This document shows positions 30,847-41,100 of a stretch of 64,000 nucleotides of DNA, one piece after another. The DNA lies in assembly GCA_963565915.1 (NCBI GenBank), contig OY751487.1, forward strand, positions 3,410,001 to 3,474,000, written 5' to 3'. Position 1 is the first letter of the stretch. Each line of letters begins with the position of its first letter. Under the pieces are notes generated by a model. That model was not told the origin of the DNA. It made no database searches and worked only from the letters and a program-made list of their open reading frames with translations. The position numbers and the translations under genes were made by a program. The stretch comes from Entoloma clypeatum. Lineage: Eukaryota; Basidiomycota; Agaricomycetes; Agaricales; Entolomataceae.

Positions 30847-32461
30847 CTCCTTCGCAACTCTGTGAATAGTATCTCAATACTGAATTCTCGGTTTGACATA
30901 AGTTGACTGCAACGAGGCAGTCAAGTCAACAGTATAATTACTGGATGTGGGTACATGTAGTGTAGTACATGCAGAATATACAGACGAGGTCTCCAGTTCA
31001 CAAGAACTGGACCTCAAGTCTTTCGAGAGACTTTTCAACATGTTCAACATGATGGAATGGCTCAGAAATCATTTCCATATAAGGAAATGCCAGCTGGCAG
31101 CAAAGGTGCCAGCTCATCCCAAAAAAGGGAGCTCTGAGTGAACTCCTGGGGGCCAGACAACTCAAAAGAGGCCATAAGCTGGCCTGAAAAAAAAAGTTCG
31201 ACCCCCGGTATATCTTTTCTGTTCCGCCACCCCCTTGCTTACCAGATGATACAGGAGAGGATGGCGATGGGAAGCGATCTGCTGGTCTATCCAGCAGATC
31301 ATGAGAGGATGGGGGAGGTTTTGCAACAGATTGAGTGTTGATCCTGACTGATCTACCAATGGTTGGAGGCTTCATCAGCAAACCCCAATTTTTGACAGTA
31401 GCAAATGGTAGTAAACACACCCAAACTTGTAGTGACCTGTAGCATTCTGTAGCATGGTAGTACTGTAGTCTGGTAGCATGGTACGTAGCACAGTAGTGAC
31501 CTGTAGCAACCTGTTGTGATGTAGTGAGTTGTAGCACTGTAGGCTTGTATTGCTATAGTGTCCTAGAAAATGAGTAGCCCTGTTGCAGCACAGAAGTTTG
31601 CTGTGATATGTCAACTCCTGAATGCACTGCTTGTGATGTGTAACAAAAACAAGTTTATATTTACTACATCGAACTACTATGGTCGGGTCGTACTGGCGTC
31701 AGTGTCCCGTCGTTCTCGCATTGCTTCTCATGTCATGCGCCGTTTCTCGTGTCGTGCACCTCCCGCCTCTCAGTGTCCCCTTGTCTGCTGCTGTTTCTCA
31801 CATCGGGTGCCTCCCACCTCTCAATGGCCCTGCATCTGCCACTGTTTCTCATGCCGTGAGCCTCCCACCTCTCTGTGTCCTCATGTCTGCTGCCGTTCGC
31901 GTGTCTTGTTCTCGCGTGTTTCACATGCACCTGCCACCTCCCACAATTTGTGTGCTGCTGTTCTCACGTGTTAGGTGAGTGGTGTGACATGGATGCCTCA
32001 CCCATGTGTCGTCCCTCCCACGGTTCTTGTGTTGTGCGCCTCCTGCGTTTTGTGAGTGGTGCATACCTGCCGGTTCCCGTTATTCGCATGCTGCCATTCT
32101 CATGTGTTTCGTGAGCGGTGTGCTATGATGTTGAAGGTAGGGTACTTACCTATTGTGTGTGGCCCTCGTGTCAACGGAGGGGCAATCAACAGAGGGAAGA
32201 GGAAGAGATGATGGGGGGAGGGGAGAGATGATGGGATGGGGCTTAGAGAGATCGTTTGATTTTCAGCCGTTGCCGCTCTCAGCAAGTTCCGTTACTCCAC
32301 CATGGGGCCCGGAACCTGCTGAATTTATATATTCACTGAAAGTGGTACAAGACTTCTTGAGTCCCCATTCACTCCTCTGGCCTCCCTCCATCGTCTCTCC
32401 CTCGTCCCTCTGTCGATTGCCCCGCCGTTAACACAAGGGCTGCCCACAATAGGTAAGTACC

Positions 32462-32832
32462 TGTTACGGACTAACGACTACGGACGTATACGCTTACTTT
32501 TTCACTTTTACTCATCGGCCCCCGCTTACACATATCGTATTATACTTTATTTCCTTTTAGTATACTTCGCTCCCGCGCTGACTCGCTTTCCGCAGCTGTC
32601 TGACTCATTCCGCAGTCAGCTTACTCATTAGTGCATAGCCTTCCGCAGTTGCCTTACTCATGCGCACTGCCTTCCGCAGTTACTGACTCATTCGCTACCG
32701 CTCATAGTCAGTACTATATAAACCTCATGTACCATAGCTACATTCCTTAGATTTAGCAATCACATTGCTCTTCGCCCTTCCATCTTCCTGCATACTCTGC
32801 CCGAACCTTGGAACGGTTTGTTACGCATAACA
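32462..32832 (+). repeat. 5' LTR of the gypsy element
   Basis: 371 bp. TATATAAA at 32715-32722; 34 nt downstream AGATTTAGCAA (32749-32759) lies where transcription should start. Confidence 0.93.
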
Positions 32833-32834
32833 AG

Positions 32835-32845
32835 TTGCTAAATCT
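32835..32845 (+). promoter_or_regulatory. self-priming-type primer-binding site of the gypsy element
   Basis: TTGCTAAATCT, 2 nt after the LTR, is the exact reverse complement of AGATTTAGCAA at the predicted 5' end of the transcript (32749-32759). In Tf1/sushi-group elements an 11-nt transcript 5' end folds back on the PBS and primes reverse transcription; length and placement here match. Confidence 0.75.
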
Positions 32846-32934
32846 CGTTAGGTTCGCCCAGAGCGAAGAAAGCAACTACCAGACGAGTCAAGACGTCGCG
32901 CTTCTTTGAAGACTTCACCAGTAACCCATTCAGC

Positions 32935-33621
32935 ATGCCAGAAGCCCGACAGGAGGAGCTAAGTCCTCGAGACAGTATCGATTTTACGCTTATCCAGCAG
33001 TACATCGAATCGGAGATCCGTCACATCCTACAGCAGGTGCTTGACGAAGAACTAGACAACGACGAGCATCGCCCCCACGGCGAGATAGCAGAGAGCATCC
33101 ATCTTGCTCGGCAACACCAGATCGCGCGTTACAATGCCCGACAGAACGAACTCGAAAGCTTTCGCGTTCAAGAAGGACCTCAGACAGGTCGGATCACAGA
33201 GATCAGAGAGTTTATCGGTGTCCAGACAACCGTTATCAGAAGATTGATTAGGATGCTCACATCGAGACGTCCCAGAGCCGCATCACCACGTCTTACTCGA
33301 AGCAGCAGATCTACGCCCACTTCACCACCAACAAGCAACAGACCGAGTACAACTGTTGGGCACGAAACGAGAGACTTGACCCCTTCTCGCGACCAACAGA
33401 CGCGCAGGAACAGAGATTCCTTAGAGATCTACAGAGGAAATACCCCGAACGTTTTGCCACCGATTCCGCCGACGAGTCCCCTGACGAATTTACTTTTGAC
33501 TCCGCGCAGTCAGATACCGAACAGACGCCTAGAACAGGGACTGATTTTCAACCCCTACCTGTATCCCGAACCCCATCTTCATCCCAACAATCCGACACCT
33601 CTCCTACTCCGCAGGTTCTAG
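32935..33621 (+). CDS. gypsy 5' ORF (ORF1), 228 codons
   Basis: Opens MPEARQEELSPRDSIDFTLI with helical, Glu/Gln-rich sequence and a later Ser/Pro/Thr-rich part; stop TAG at 33619-33621, 2 nt before the gag ATG (33624). The neighbouring frame (that of gag) is also open from about 33280 and reads plausible protein (YAHFTTNKQQTEYNCWARNE ... DLQRKYPERFATDSADESPD). Either a frameshift separated an original longer Gag or two proteins overlap. No known domain. Confidence 0.5.
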   Translation: MPEARQEELSPRDSIDFTLIQQYIESEIRHILQQVLDEELDNDEHRPHGEIAESIHLARQHQIARYNARQNELESFRVQEGPQTGRITEIREFIGVQTTVIRRLIRMLTSRRPRAASPRLTRSSRSTPTSPPTSNRPSTTVGHETRDLTPSRDQQTRRNRDSLEIYRGNTPNVLPPIPPTSPLTNLLLTPRSQIPNRRLEQGLIFNPYLYPEPHLHPNNPTPLLLRRF

Positions 33622-33623
33622 AC

Positions 33624-34490
33624 ATGGCAGAAGCACCGACAGTACAAACAATGGATACATCCAAGATCATCAAAGATCCTGGGATGTTCAAAGACAGACA
33701 CACCTTCGACGAGTGGTGGAAAGCCACCAAATTATACATCAGGTTCCAGAAGGGCCTGTCCGACGATCAGAAAATTCTTGCAGTGTTATCCCGCATGATG
33801 GAAGGGTCTGGTAAACACTGGGCCAGCAACAAATTAGACGACCTTGCCACCGATGGCGAGAACATCACCTGGTTAGGGTTCTCAGACGACATCGCTATGT
33901 GATTCTCTATTGCCAACAAGTCGGCAGCGGCCAAGGCGAGACTCGAAGTCCTGAAACAGGAGAAACGCACCATCGACGAATTCTTGGACGAATTCGAAGA
34001 GCTCTTGAAGCTGTCAAACCTTGGCGAAGAAACTGGGAAATACATCCTGGAAAAGAACGTCAACTGCAGAATTTCTGAACAAGTGGCTAGTGATGGCAAG
34101 ACGTACACTGATTACGCAAAGGAGATCCGAAACAAGGGACGACAGATGGAGGGACATGCATTAGTCATCCGAGGGGGTGGCGACACACGCACTGGATCGG
34201 GCACCACTTATGGTGGTCAAGGCAAAGCCATGGAGATTGACAAAGCAGGAGTAGCCCGTTGCTACAACTGTCAGCGCTTTGGTCACCTTGCCAAAGACTG
34301 CAAAGCCCCAAAGAAGAAAGATGGTCGTAAGTGTTTCAACTGCGACCAAGAAGGACATATCGCGCGCAACTGCCGCAAGCCGAAGAAGAACTCTGGAAAG
34401 ATTAGGAAGGTGTCTGATGGAGATACCGATGATGATGAAACCATCACCATAGAGACCGATGAGAAGGATTTTCCCGAAGGGTCTGATTAA
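33624..34490 (+). pseudogene. gypsy Gag, interrupted by one TGA
   Basis: Gag core starts MAEAPTVQTMDTSKIIKDPG and FDEWWKATKLYIRFQKGL; an in-frame TGA at 33900-33902 interrupts before FSIANKSAAAKARLEVLK and DEFLDEFEELL. Two CCHC nucleic-acid knuckles follow: CYNCQRFGHLAKDC and CFNCDQEGHIARNC. Ends with an acidic tail and TAA at 34490. Apart from the TGA the frame is intact. Confidence 0.85.
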
Positions 34491-34543
34491 ACGACGCTAA
34501 GTCGCGACCCTTATCCATTAAACGAACTCGCTTGCCTGGTGCA

Positions 34544-34853
34544 TGTTGAAACTTTTCCCATCACGTAGATTAGATTAGATTAGATTACATCACGTGACCT
34601 TTACATATCTTTATTACATACTTGTTTGGTTGGTACAAACAGTAGTACGGTATATAAGACCAGGAAACTGTCAATATCAACAAGTTGTCTCTTGACTCTT
34701 AACCAGCTCCATCGCTCTCACCAGCCTCAACCGCTCTCACTAGCCTTACCCCCTCCAAACCATGTAAGTGACCATAGCGGTATCGTAGAGTACTTCCACT
34801 GTAGCTATGTTGCTCAGTACACCTGTGGCTAGCGCCCAGGTGGAACTTCAACA
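34544..34853 (+). repeat. 5' LTR of copia element 2
   Basis: 310 bp; TATATAAGACC promoter box near 34651; (GATTA)4 microsatellite near 34566. AT/GTAAGT splice-donor-like word at 34762-34769 coincides with the first AUG (immediately followed by a stop). Confidence 0.93.
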
Positions 34854-35215
34854 GGTTATGGGCCCCGGATAGCAGAGGGACTTGGGAAACGCTGGCAACA
34901 GCGAGTACCTGCCCACTCTACCCTGGTTGGCAAAGAACCGATCAAAAGATCTAGGTTCTGAGTCTTACTTCTTCACATATGAACCTGGGAACGTCATTAC
35001 GACAAGTACCTGTCATGAGATGTCCCTAAGGGGATTGATCTAGTACACTCCATGTGGAAACGTTGATCGCACCTTATACGTTTCTGACAAATAAAGGGTT
35101 TTCCCGTGACCGCTATTCCTAAAGGGAATATGTCATAAGGAATCATTTAATTGTTTTCTTGAATCATATTCATAACACATCACTGATTGGGAACCCTTTT
35201 TTAGATTCATCTACA

Positions 35216-37303
35216 ATGTCTACCTCTCGCTCTGCTCTTGACATCATCACCCCCTTCGACGGCATCGACTACCAGAGCTGGGCCGAAAAAATGAAGTCCT
35301 ACCTCCTCCATCAAGGAGTCTGGCGCCTGGTTTCTGGCGACATCGTCCGCCCTGTCATCGCCGACTTCACCACCACGGTCTCCACCCCTGGTGCCACTGC
35401 CGCTGCTCCCCCTGTACTGGCTACCATGATCGACCAGCCCGGCTTTCGTAAGGAAGAAAAAGCCTGGATCAGGGACGACGACATAGCTCTCGGGGCGATA
35501 CACCTGAAGGTCTCTGAGGCGATCAGACGCCACATCAAGGACAGCACCTCGGCACTTGACGTGTGGAAAACGCTAAAAGATAACTACTCCAAGGTATCCC
35601 CGGCCGTCATCTTCGGCGACTTCAAGACCGCCGCCACCTTCAAGCTGTCTGGACGCGACCCCGTGCCTGAAATCGAATGCCTGGGGTCTCTTTTCGCTCG
35701 GCTCGCCGATTCGAACTTTGTCGTCCCTGATCTGATGCAGGCAATGATCCTGGCCAATGCGATTCCCGACGCCTGGTCGTCACTCTCCACTGCCCTTTTC
35801 CAGGTCTACGACGCCGACGATTTCACCTACAAAGCCGTCGCCGAGAGCATCATCTCGGAGTACAGGCGCAAGTATTCGGTCGGGTCTACTCGTGCGTCCA
35901 ATGAGCAGGCCCGGAAAATTTCCGGGACAAAGCGAAAGGGGCAGGACCCCAAATGGGAAAGGCAGCAAAAGCCGAGTACCTCGCAGAACGATGCTGACGA
36001 GCAGCCTAACTCGGCCGATCCAAGTACCGCTTCTGAGAAGAAGAAGGGAAAGGGACGTTGGCGCAATCAGAAGAAAAGCGCTAACAATGCGGACAACACG
36101 TCCGACCATGTGGAAGAAACGGTTGAGTTTGTTGCTCCCGCCATCCACTTCCCTCCTCTTCCGCCGCCATCCTTCACAACCGTCACTGGGCGCAGAAAAA
36201 CGATGAGTACCGCCCAGCCAGACTCTCAAAGAATGCAGTCGCTCCTTCAGCGAATGAACCCGCCTCCATCCCAGTACACCGGGCTTCCTTCGGGCAAGCC
36301 GTCTGCGTGGAAAAAGAACGATCACATCCGCAAACTCGCGCGGAACATTGGTGCTCGTCCCTCTGGATCGAACCTTCGTATCCTAGATACCATCATTCCT
36401 GACATCGACGAAAGGCCGGCTAAACAGCGTCGCGTAGCCCCGTTGATAGAAGAATCGCTGAAGATGATGGACATAGACCATCAAAGCGAGCGGATGGGGC
36501 CGGAACAATTCGAAGATGGGCTGATCGAACTTGACGGTTTGTCACATTCTTCTCTCAAACTTGACCAAATGGGAAACGCTAATAATCACGCACAGACGTT
36601 TGAATATATATTAGCTAGTACCAATGCAGATAGTATAGATCTCTTTAGTGATGATCTGTACAAAAAATATATCAAACATTTCGCGTCCTGCACACACTGC
36701 AAAGAGAGAGAACGCGCTCAGTGGATCTTAGATTCCGGCGCATCATTACACTTTACCCATGAGTTCAAAGACTTCGCGTATTACAGGCCTCTCAAGGCTA
36801 AGCGATTTGTCCAAACAGCTGCAAAGGGAAAGAAACTGGAAATTCTCGGAGTTGGGGCCGTTCCAGTGCAGCATACCCTAAATGGGGAAATAAAAACCCA
36901 CCTTCTCCGACCTGTATTCTACATTCCGGACATGGACACACGCCTATTGTCCCTAGGCGTCTTCCTCAATCATGGTTACAAAGTAGACGGAATGCGTGGA
37001 GAAATCAACATCTCCAAAGGACAGAACAAAATACAGTTCTCGCCTCACATTCTCGGACAAACCATTTATTGGTTAGACACTGAAATATGCTATGACCAAA
37101 TCCACACGATCTCTAGCGAAATCACTGTCGAAACCTGGCATAAACGTCTTGGCCACCCAAATGACCAGGCGCTCAATAAAATTCCCACTAGTACCAAAGG
37201 AGTACCCAGAACGTTAGTACGTGAGAAATCACAGGAAAGCTGCATGGGGTGCCTCAAAGGGAAAATGCTGAATCAGTCGACTGGGCGTCAGATGAAAACA
37301 TGA
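35216..37303 (+). CDS. copia element 2 Gag-protease-integrase finger (truncated Pol)
   Basis: ATG 35216 (MSTSRSALDIITPFDGIDYQ). UBN2/retrotran gag domain, then a basic KKKGKGRWRNQKKS region without CCHC knuckle, then protease with WILDSGASLHFTHEF, and gag-pre-integrase HHCC finger (WHKRLGHPNDQALNKI ... CMGCLKGKM). At about 37270 the frame meets a deletion junction and stops after 11 foreign codons at 37303. A protein of about 695 residues could still be made. A candidate acceptor CCCTTTTTTAG at 35204 sits 12 nt before the ATG. Confidence 0.85.
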   Translation: MSTSRSALDIITPFDGIDYQSWAEKMKSYLLHQGVWRLVSGDIVRPVIADFTTTVSTPGATAAAPPVLATMIDQPGFRKEEKAWIRDDDIALGAIHLKVSEAIRRHIKDSTSALDVWKTLKDNYSKVSPAVIFGDFKTAATFKLSGRDPVPEIECLGSLFARLADSNFVVPDLMQAMILANAIPDAWSSLSTALFQVYDADDFTYKAVAESIISEYRRKYSVGSTRASNEQARKISGTKRKGQDPKWERQQKPSTSQNDADEQPNSADPSTASEKKKGKGRWRNQKKSANNADNTSDHVEETVEFVAPAIHFPPLPPPSFTTVTGRRKTMSTAQPDSQRMQSLLQRMNPPPSQYTGLPSGKPSAWKKNDHIRKLARNIGARPSGSNLRILDTIIPDIDERPAKQRRVAPLIEESLKMMDIDHQSERMGPEQFEDGLIELDGLSHSSLKLDQMGNANNHAQTFEYILASTNADSIDLFSDDLYKKYIKHFASCTHCKERERAQWILDSGASLHFTHEFKDFAYYRPLKAKRFVQTAAKGKKLEILGVGAVPVQHTLNGEIKTHLLRPVFYIPDMDTRLLSLGVFLNHGYKVDGMRGEINISKGQNKIQFSPHILGQTIYWLDTEICYDQIHTISSEITVETWHKRLGHPNDQALNKIPTSTKGVPRTLVREKSQESCMGCLKGKMLNQSTGRQMKT

Positions 37304-37722
37304 GGAGGTCTACCACTGGCTTCTTCATATCACTGGCGTCTGGAGCAGTAACATGGGTATCATCGGCGCAAAAGACCATCGCCCTCTCTTCCACAGAAGC
37401 AGAGTATATGGCGTTATCAGACTGCAGTCGCGCAGCAACATGGCTGAGAAGCATGCTTGCCGAACTTGGAATGCAGATCGGATCAGTACCGATCTATGGA
37501 GATAACAACGGCTCCGTCTTCATCGCATCCAACCCTGTAACTGAGAAGCGATCCAAGCACATTGACGTGCGATTCCACTTCGTCAGAGAAAAAGTCTCCA
37601 AAGGGATAATTACGGTCGAATTCATTGAAGGAGTGAACAACCCTGCAGACCTTTTAACTAAGAATCTGGGAAAAATCCTCTTTTCCAAGTTTATCCCGTA
37701 CTTCAGATTGATAAAAAACTAG
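37264..37722 (+). pseudogene. copia element 2 RNase H remnant
   Basis: In another frame from the deletion junction: SVDWASDENMRRSTTGFFIS, WVSSAQKTIALSSTEAEYMA, PIYGDNNGSVFIASNPVTEK and FIEGVNNPADLLTKNL, ending at 37722. This is the normal C-terminus of copia Pol, left without its upstream RT and integrase. Confidence 0.88.
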
Positions 37723-37797
37723 GCGAAACAGAGTACCTATATATATATGTGGGAAAAAGTAAGATGTATTTAGAAGTATGTACTAAATATGGGGGGG

Positions 37798-38107
37798 TGT
37801 TGAAACTTTTCCCATCACGTAGATTAGATTAGATTAGATTACATCACGTGACCTTTACATATCTTCATTACATACTTGTTTGGTTGGTACAAACAGTAGT
37901 ACGGTATATAAGACCAGGAAACTGTCAATATCAACAAGTTGTCTCTTGACTCTTAACCAGCTCCATCGCTCTCACCAGCCTCAACCGCTCTCACTAGCCT
38001 TACCCCCTCCAAACCATGTAAGTGACCATAGCGGTATCGTAGAGTACTTCCACTATAGCTATGTTGCTCAGTACACCTGTGGCTAGCGCCCAGGTGGAAC
38101 TTCAACA
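37798..38107 (+). repeat. 3' LTR of copia element 2
   Basis: 310 bp, two differences from the 5' copy; preceded by GGGGGGG and followed by target duplicate GTGCA. Confidence 0.93.
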
Positions 38108-38112
38108 GTGCA

Positions 38113-41100
38113 GCTACAGACAATACAACCCATGTTATCCCTGCAAAACGAGCCGTTGTGTCAACTAAGATTGTCAAGGGAGATAAACCTCCGAAACGAC
38201 GAGAGATCAAGCTGCAAGCTCAGATCAAAACATGACGAGGACCAAAGGCCATTCGACCTGAGGTTGATAGCGGATGTGAACGCACATGTATCCATCCCAG
38301 AATAGTACGTGAACAAAACCTTCCCACACGTGGAATAAAGCCCATATCAATCCTAAATGCGGATGGATCGCCGAACCGACAACAGAAAGCAGAAAAACTT
38401 GCCGAAGTCAAACTGGACTTAGGAACACACCAGGAAACCATGGAAGCAATGATATTGGACATTGGGAGAACGGACATGCTTTTGGGACATGACTGGTTGG
38501 TGCACCACAACCCCACAATCAATTGGACGACCGGCGCTGTAACATTCAACCGGTGCCCATCAACATGTCAAACAAAACACTCGGATTTCAGGGTTAACCT
38601 TAATGGTCGCAAACATCGGGTTCGCATGGTGGAAGTACGAGACAAGGACGCGCCCAAGAAATCGGATCAGAAATGGGAGCCCGGAGACCCCATATTGGAA
38701 GCAGTTACTCCCACACCACCTCCCACAACCAAACGACCCTCATACGTTGAACGTTTTGCCCATCTCTTTGAAAAAGAAAACTTTGACAAGATCCCAAAGG
38801 AAAGAGAATGGGACCACGGCATTGAACTTACACCGGACGCACCAAAGGAGCTAGGAGGAAACACGTATCCTATGACCCAAAAGGAGCAAGAAGAACTGGA
38901 CGAATTCATCGATGAAGGCCTGGCAACCGGAAAGATCCGACCATCCAAATCCCCTTATGCATCACCCTGCTTCTTCATTAACAAGAAAGACGGTTCCAAA
39001 CAATTGGTACAGGATTATCGCACGGTCAATAAATTCACGGTTAAGGACAAATTCCCACTCCCACGCATCAACGACCTCTTGGATGTATTGAAGGACGCAG
39101 TCTACTTCAACAAAATGGACATCATGTGGGGATACAATAATGTGCGGATCAAGAAGGGTGACGAATGGAAAGCCACCTTCCTGACCAGCCGAGGATTGTT
39201 CGAACCATTAGTCATGTTTTTCGGTCTCTGCAACTCCCCGGGAACGTTCTCTCGGATGATGGCCAGCCTATTCAGGGATCAGATCCGTCGGCGCATCTGT
39301 GTGATTTACATGGATGACATAGTGGTTATTGGTAAAACCAAGGAAGAACTCGCCCGGAACACCGAAGAGATCTTGCAGATTCTGTCAGACAATGACCTGT
39401 TCCTAAAGGAGAAGAAGTGTCTTTGGGAAGTAACGAAATGCCCCATATTGAGATATGTCGTTGGAGAAGGACGTGTTGAGATGGAAACTGAAAAGGTGGA
39501 CACAATCCGGAACTGGTGAGTACCCACTTCAAAAAAGGAAGTCCAGAGGTTCCTGGGATTTGCCAATTTTTATTGACGCTTCATTGAAGGATACTCAAAC
39601 ATCGCAAAGCCACTCACAACACTTACGGGAAATACAGCATTCACGTGGGGACCAGCGGCGCAAGAAGCATTTGAAGGTCTCATACGGGCAATCACGATGG
39701 CACCAGTCTTGGCATTGCCCAAACCGGACGGACAGTTCAGGGTCGAAACCAATGCATCGGGTTATGCGATTGGAGCGGTACTTTCACAGAAACAAGACGA
39801 CAAGTGGCATCCTATCGTGTTCTTGTCGCGGACCATGTCCGCGGCCGAACAGAATTACGAGATATATGACAAGGAACTCTTGGCAGTCATGGAAGCACTG
39901 AAGGACTGGCGACATTATCTACTTGAAGCCAAGGAACGTTTCGAGATCTTAACCGATCACAAAAACCTGGAGTATTTCCGGCGTCCTCAGGACCTAAACC
40001 AACGACAGAGGCGCTGGAAGATGAAGTTACAAGACTATGACTTCGAATTGCGACATGTACCTGGGAAGACAAACGCGAAAGCAGACATCCTGTCACGTTT
40101 ACCCTGGTATGAGACGGAACTCGAGCCGCAGGACAGTGACCAAATGCTCAAGGAGGGGCTATTTTTGAAACGATTGGAATCAGAAGATGTGATACAAATG
40201 GAGATGTTCACGGAGGAACAATTCTTTGAAGGGGGTGAAACATCTGATTCCATCAAAATCAGAAACATCACAACCATCGAAAACCCATGGATCGCACGCA
40301 TCAAGGCCTCAAATCGCATGGAGACAGAAGTAGCCCAGGGTCTGAAGAAGAATCCTCACTGGTACCAGCAGGAAAATGGCATCACCTATGCAGGAGAACG
40401 AGTCTATGTTCCACCAGACCCACAATTGCGCCAAGAACTGATGTTTGAAGCGCACGACGCACCAGTGGCAGGACATCCAGGACAATATCGAACACATGAA
40501 CTCCTCACTCGCACCTACTGGTGGCCCACCATCCTACATGACGTAAAGAAGTATGTGAAAGGTTGTGACACCTGTCAACGTAACAAGATCAGCCGCCAAA
40601 GGAGACACGCCCCTCTACACCCTAACGCCGCGCCAAGTCAACCATGGGAAGACATAGGGATTGACGTCGTGGGACCGATACCAGAATCTGATGGGAAGAA
40701 CGCAATTCTGGTCATCACGGACAGACATTCAAAGATGCTTCATCTCATCCCGACAACCGTGGAACTATCGGCTGAAGGATTAGCCAAGATCTATCGGGAC
40801 CAGATATGGAAGCTTCATGGGATCCCTAAGAAGATCATTAGCGACAGAGGACCACAGTTTGCCGCGAAGTTCATGGAGATACTTTGCCGCATGTTGGGAA
40901 TCAAGAGAAACCTGTCCACTGCATGGACAAGCCGAACGATCGCATCAGGAAACCGAGGTGTTCTTATGAAACTTTGTCAACCATCTACAAGATGATTGGG
41001 CGGAATGGATCGCAATCGCAGAATTCCAGTACAATGACAAAGAACATCAAGCGACAAAGTACACACCATTCTATCTCAACTACGGTCTGCATCCTTGGAA

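Larger units (their letters stand above)
29312..31300. other. dense tract of unrelated small hairpins, nature unknown
   Basis: About 2 kb in which a perfect or near-perfect inverted repeat with a short loop occurs every 40-100 bp, each with a different stem. Examples with stem length: 29312-29334 (8), 29357-29375 (8), 29530-29548 (7), 29605-29623 (8), 29703-29720 (7), 29756-29783 (8), 29909-29928 (8), 30008-30026 (8), 30088-30107 (20-nt perfect palindrome), 30154-30173 (8), 30295-30314 (8), 30352-30373 (7), 30595-30618 (7), 30649-30667 (8), 30735-30754 (8), 30903-30924 (8), 30993-31010 (7), 31070-31089 (7), 31276-31300 (10). Loops are mostly 3-10 nt, some longer. A random 2-kb sequence should give roughly one 7-bp stem with a 3-10 nt loop. 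The tract lies exactly between the two foldback elements. Confidence 0.85.
34544..38107 (+). mobile_element. copia element 2, internally deleted
   Basis: 3564 bp, inserted between gypsy gag and pol. LTRs of 310 bp (34544-34853, 37798-38107; TGTTGAA...TTCAACA) differ at about two positions (CTTTATT/CTTCATT, ACTGTAG/ACTATAG). Perfect target duplication GTGCA (34539-34543, 38108-38112). PBS GGTTATGGGCCC at 34854; polypurine tract GGGGGGG before the 3' LTR. Retains gag, protease, the integrase zinc finger and RNase H, but integrase core and reverse transcriptase are missing: a non-autonomous derivative. Confidence 0.95.

Noticed and set aside
31570..32114. Cys/Ser-rich frames of 79-134 codons.
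   Set aside because: Within the left arm of foldback 2; composition follows the CTCCCACCTC-type repeat words.
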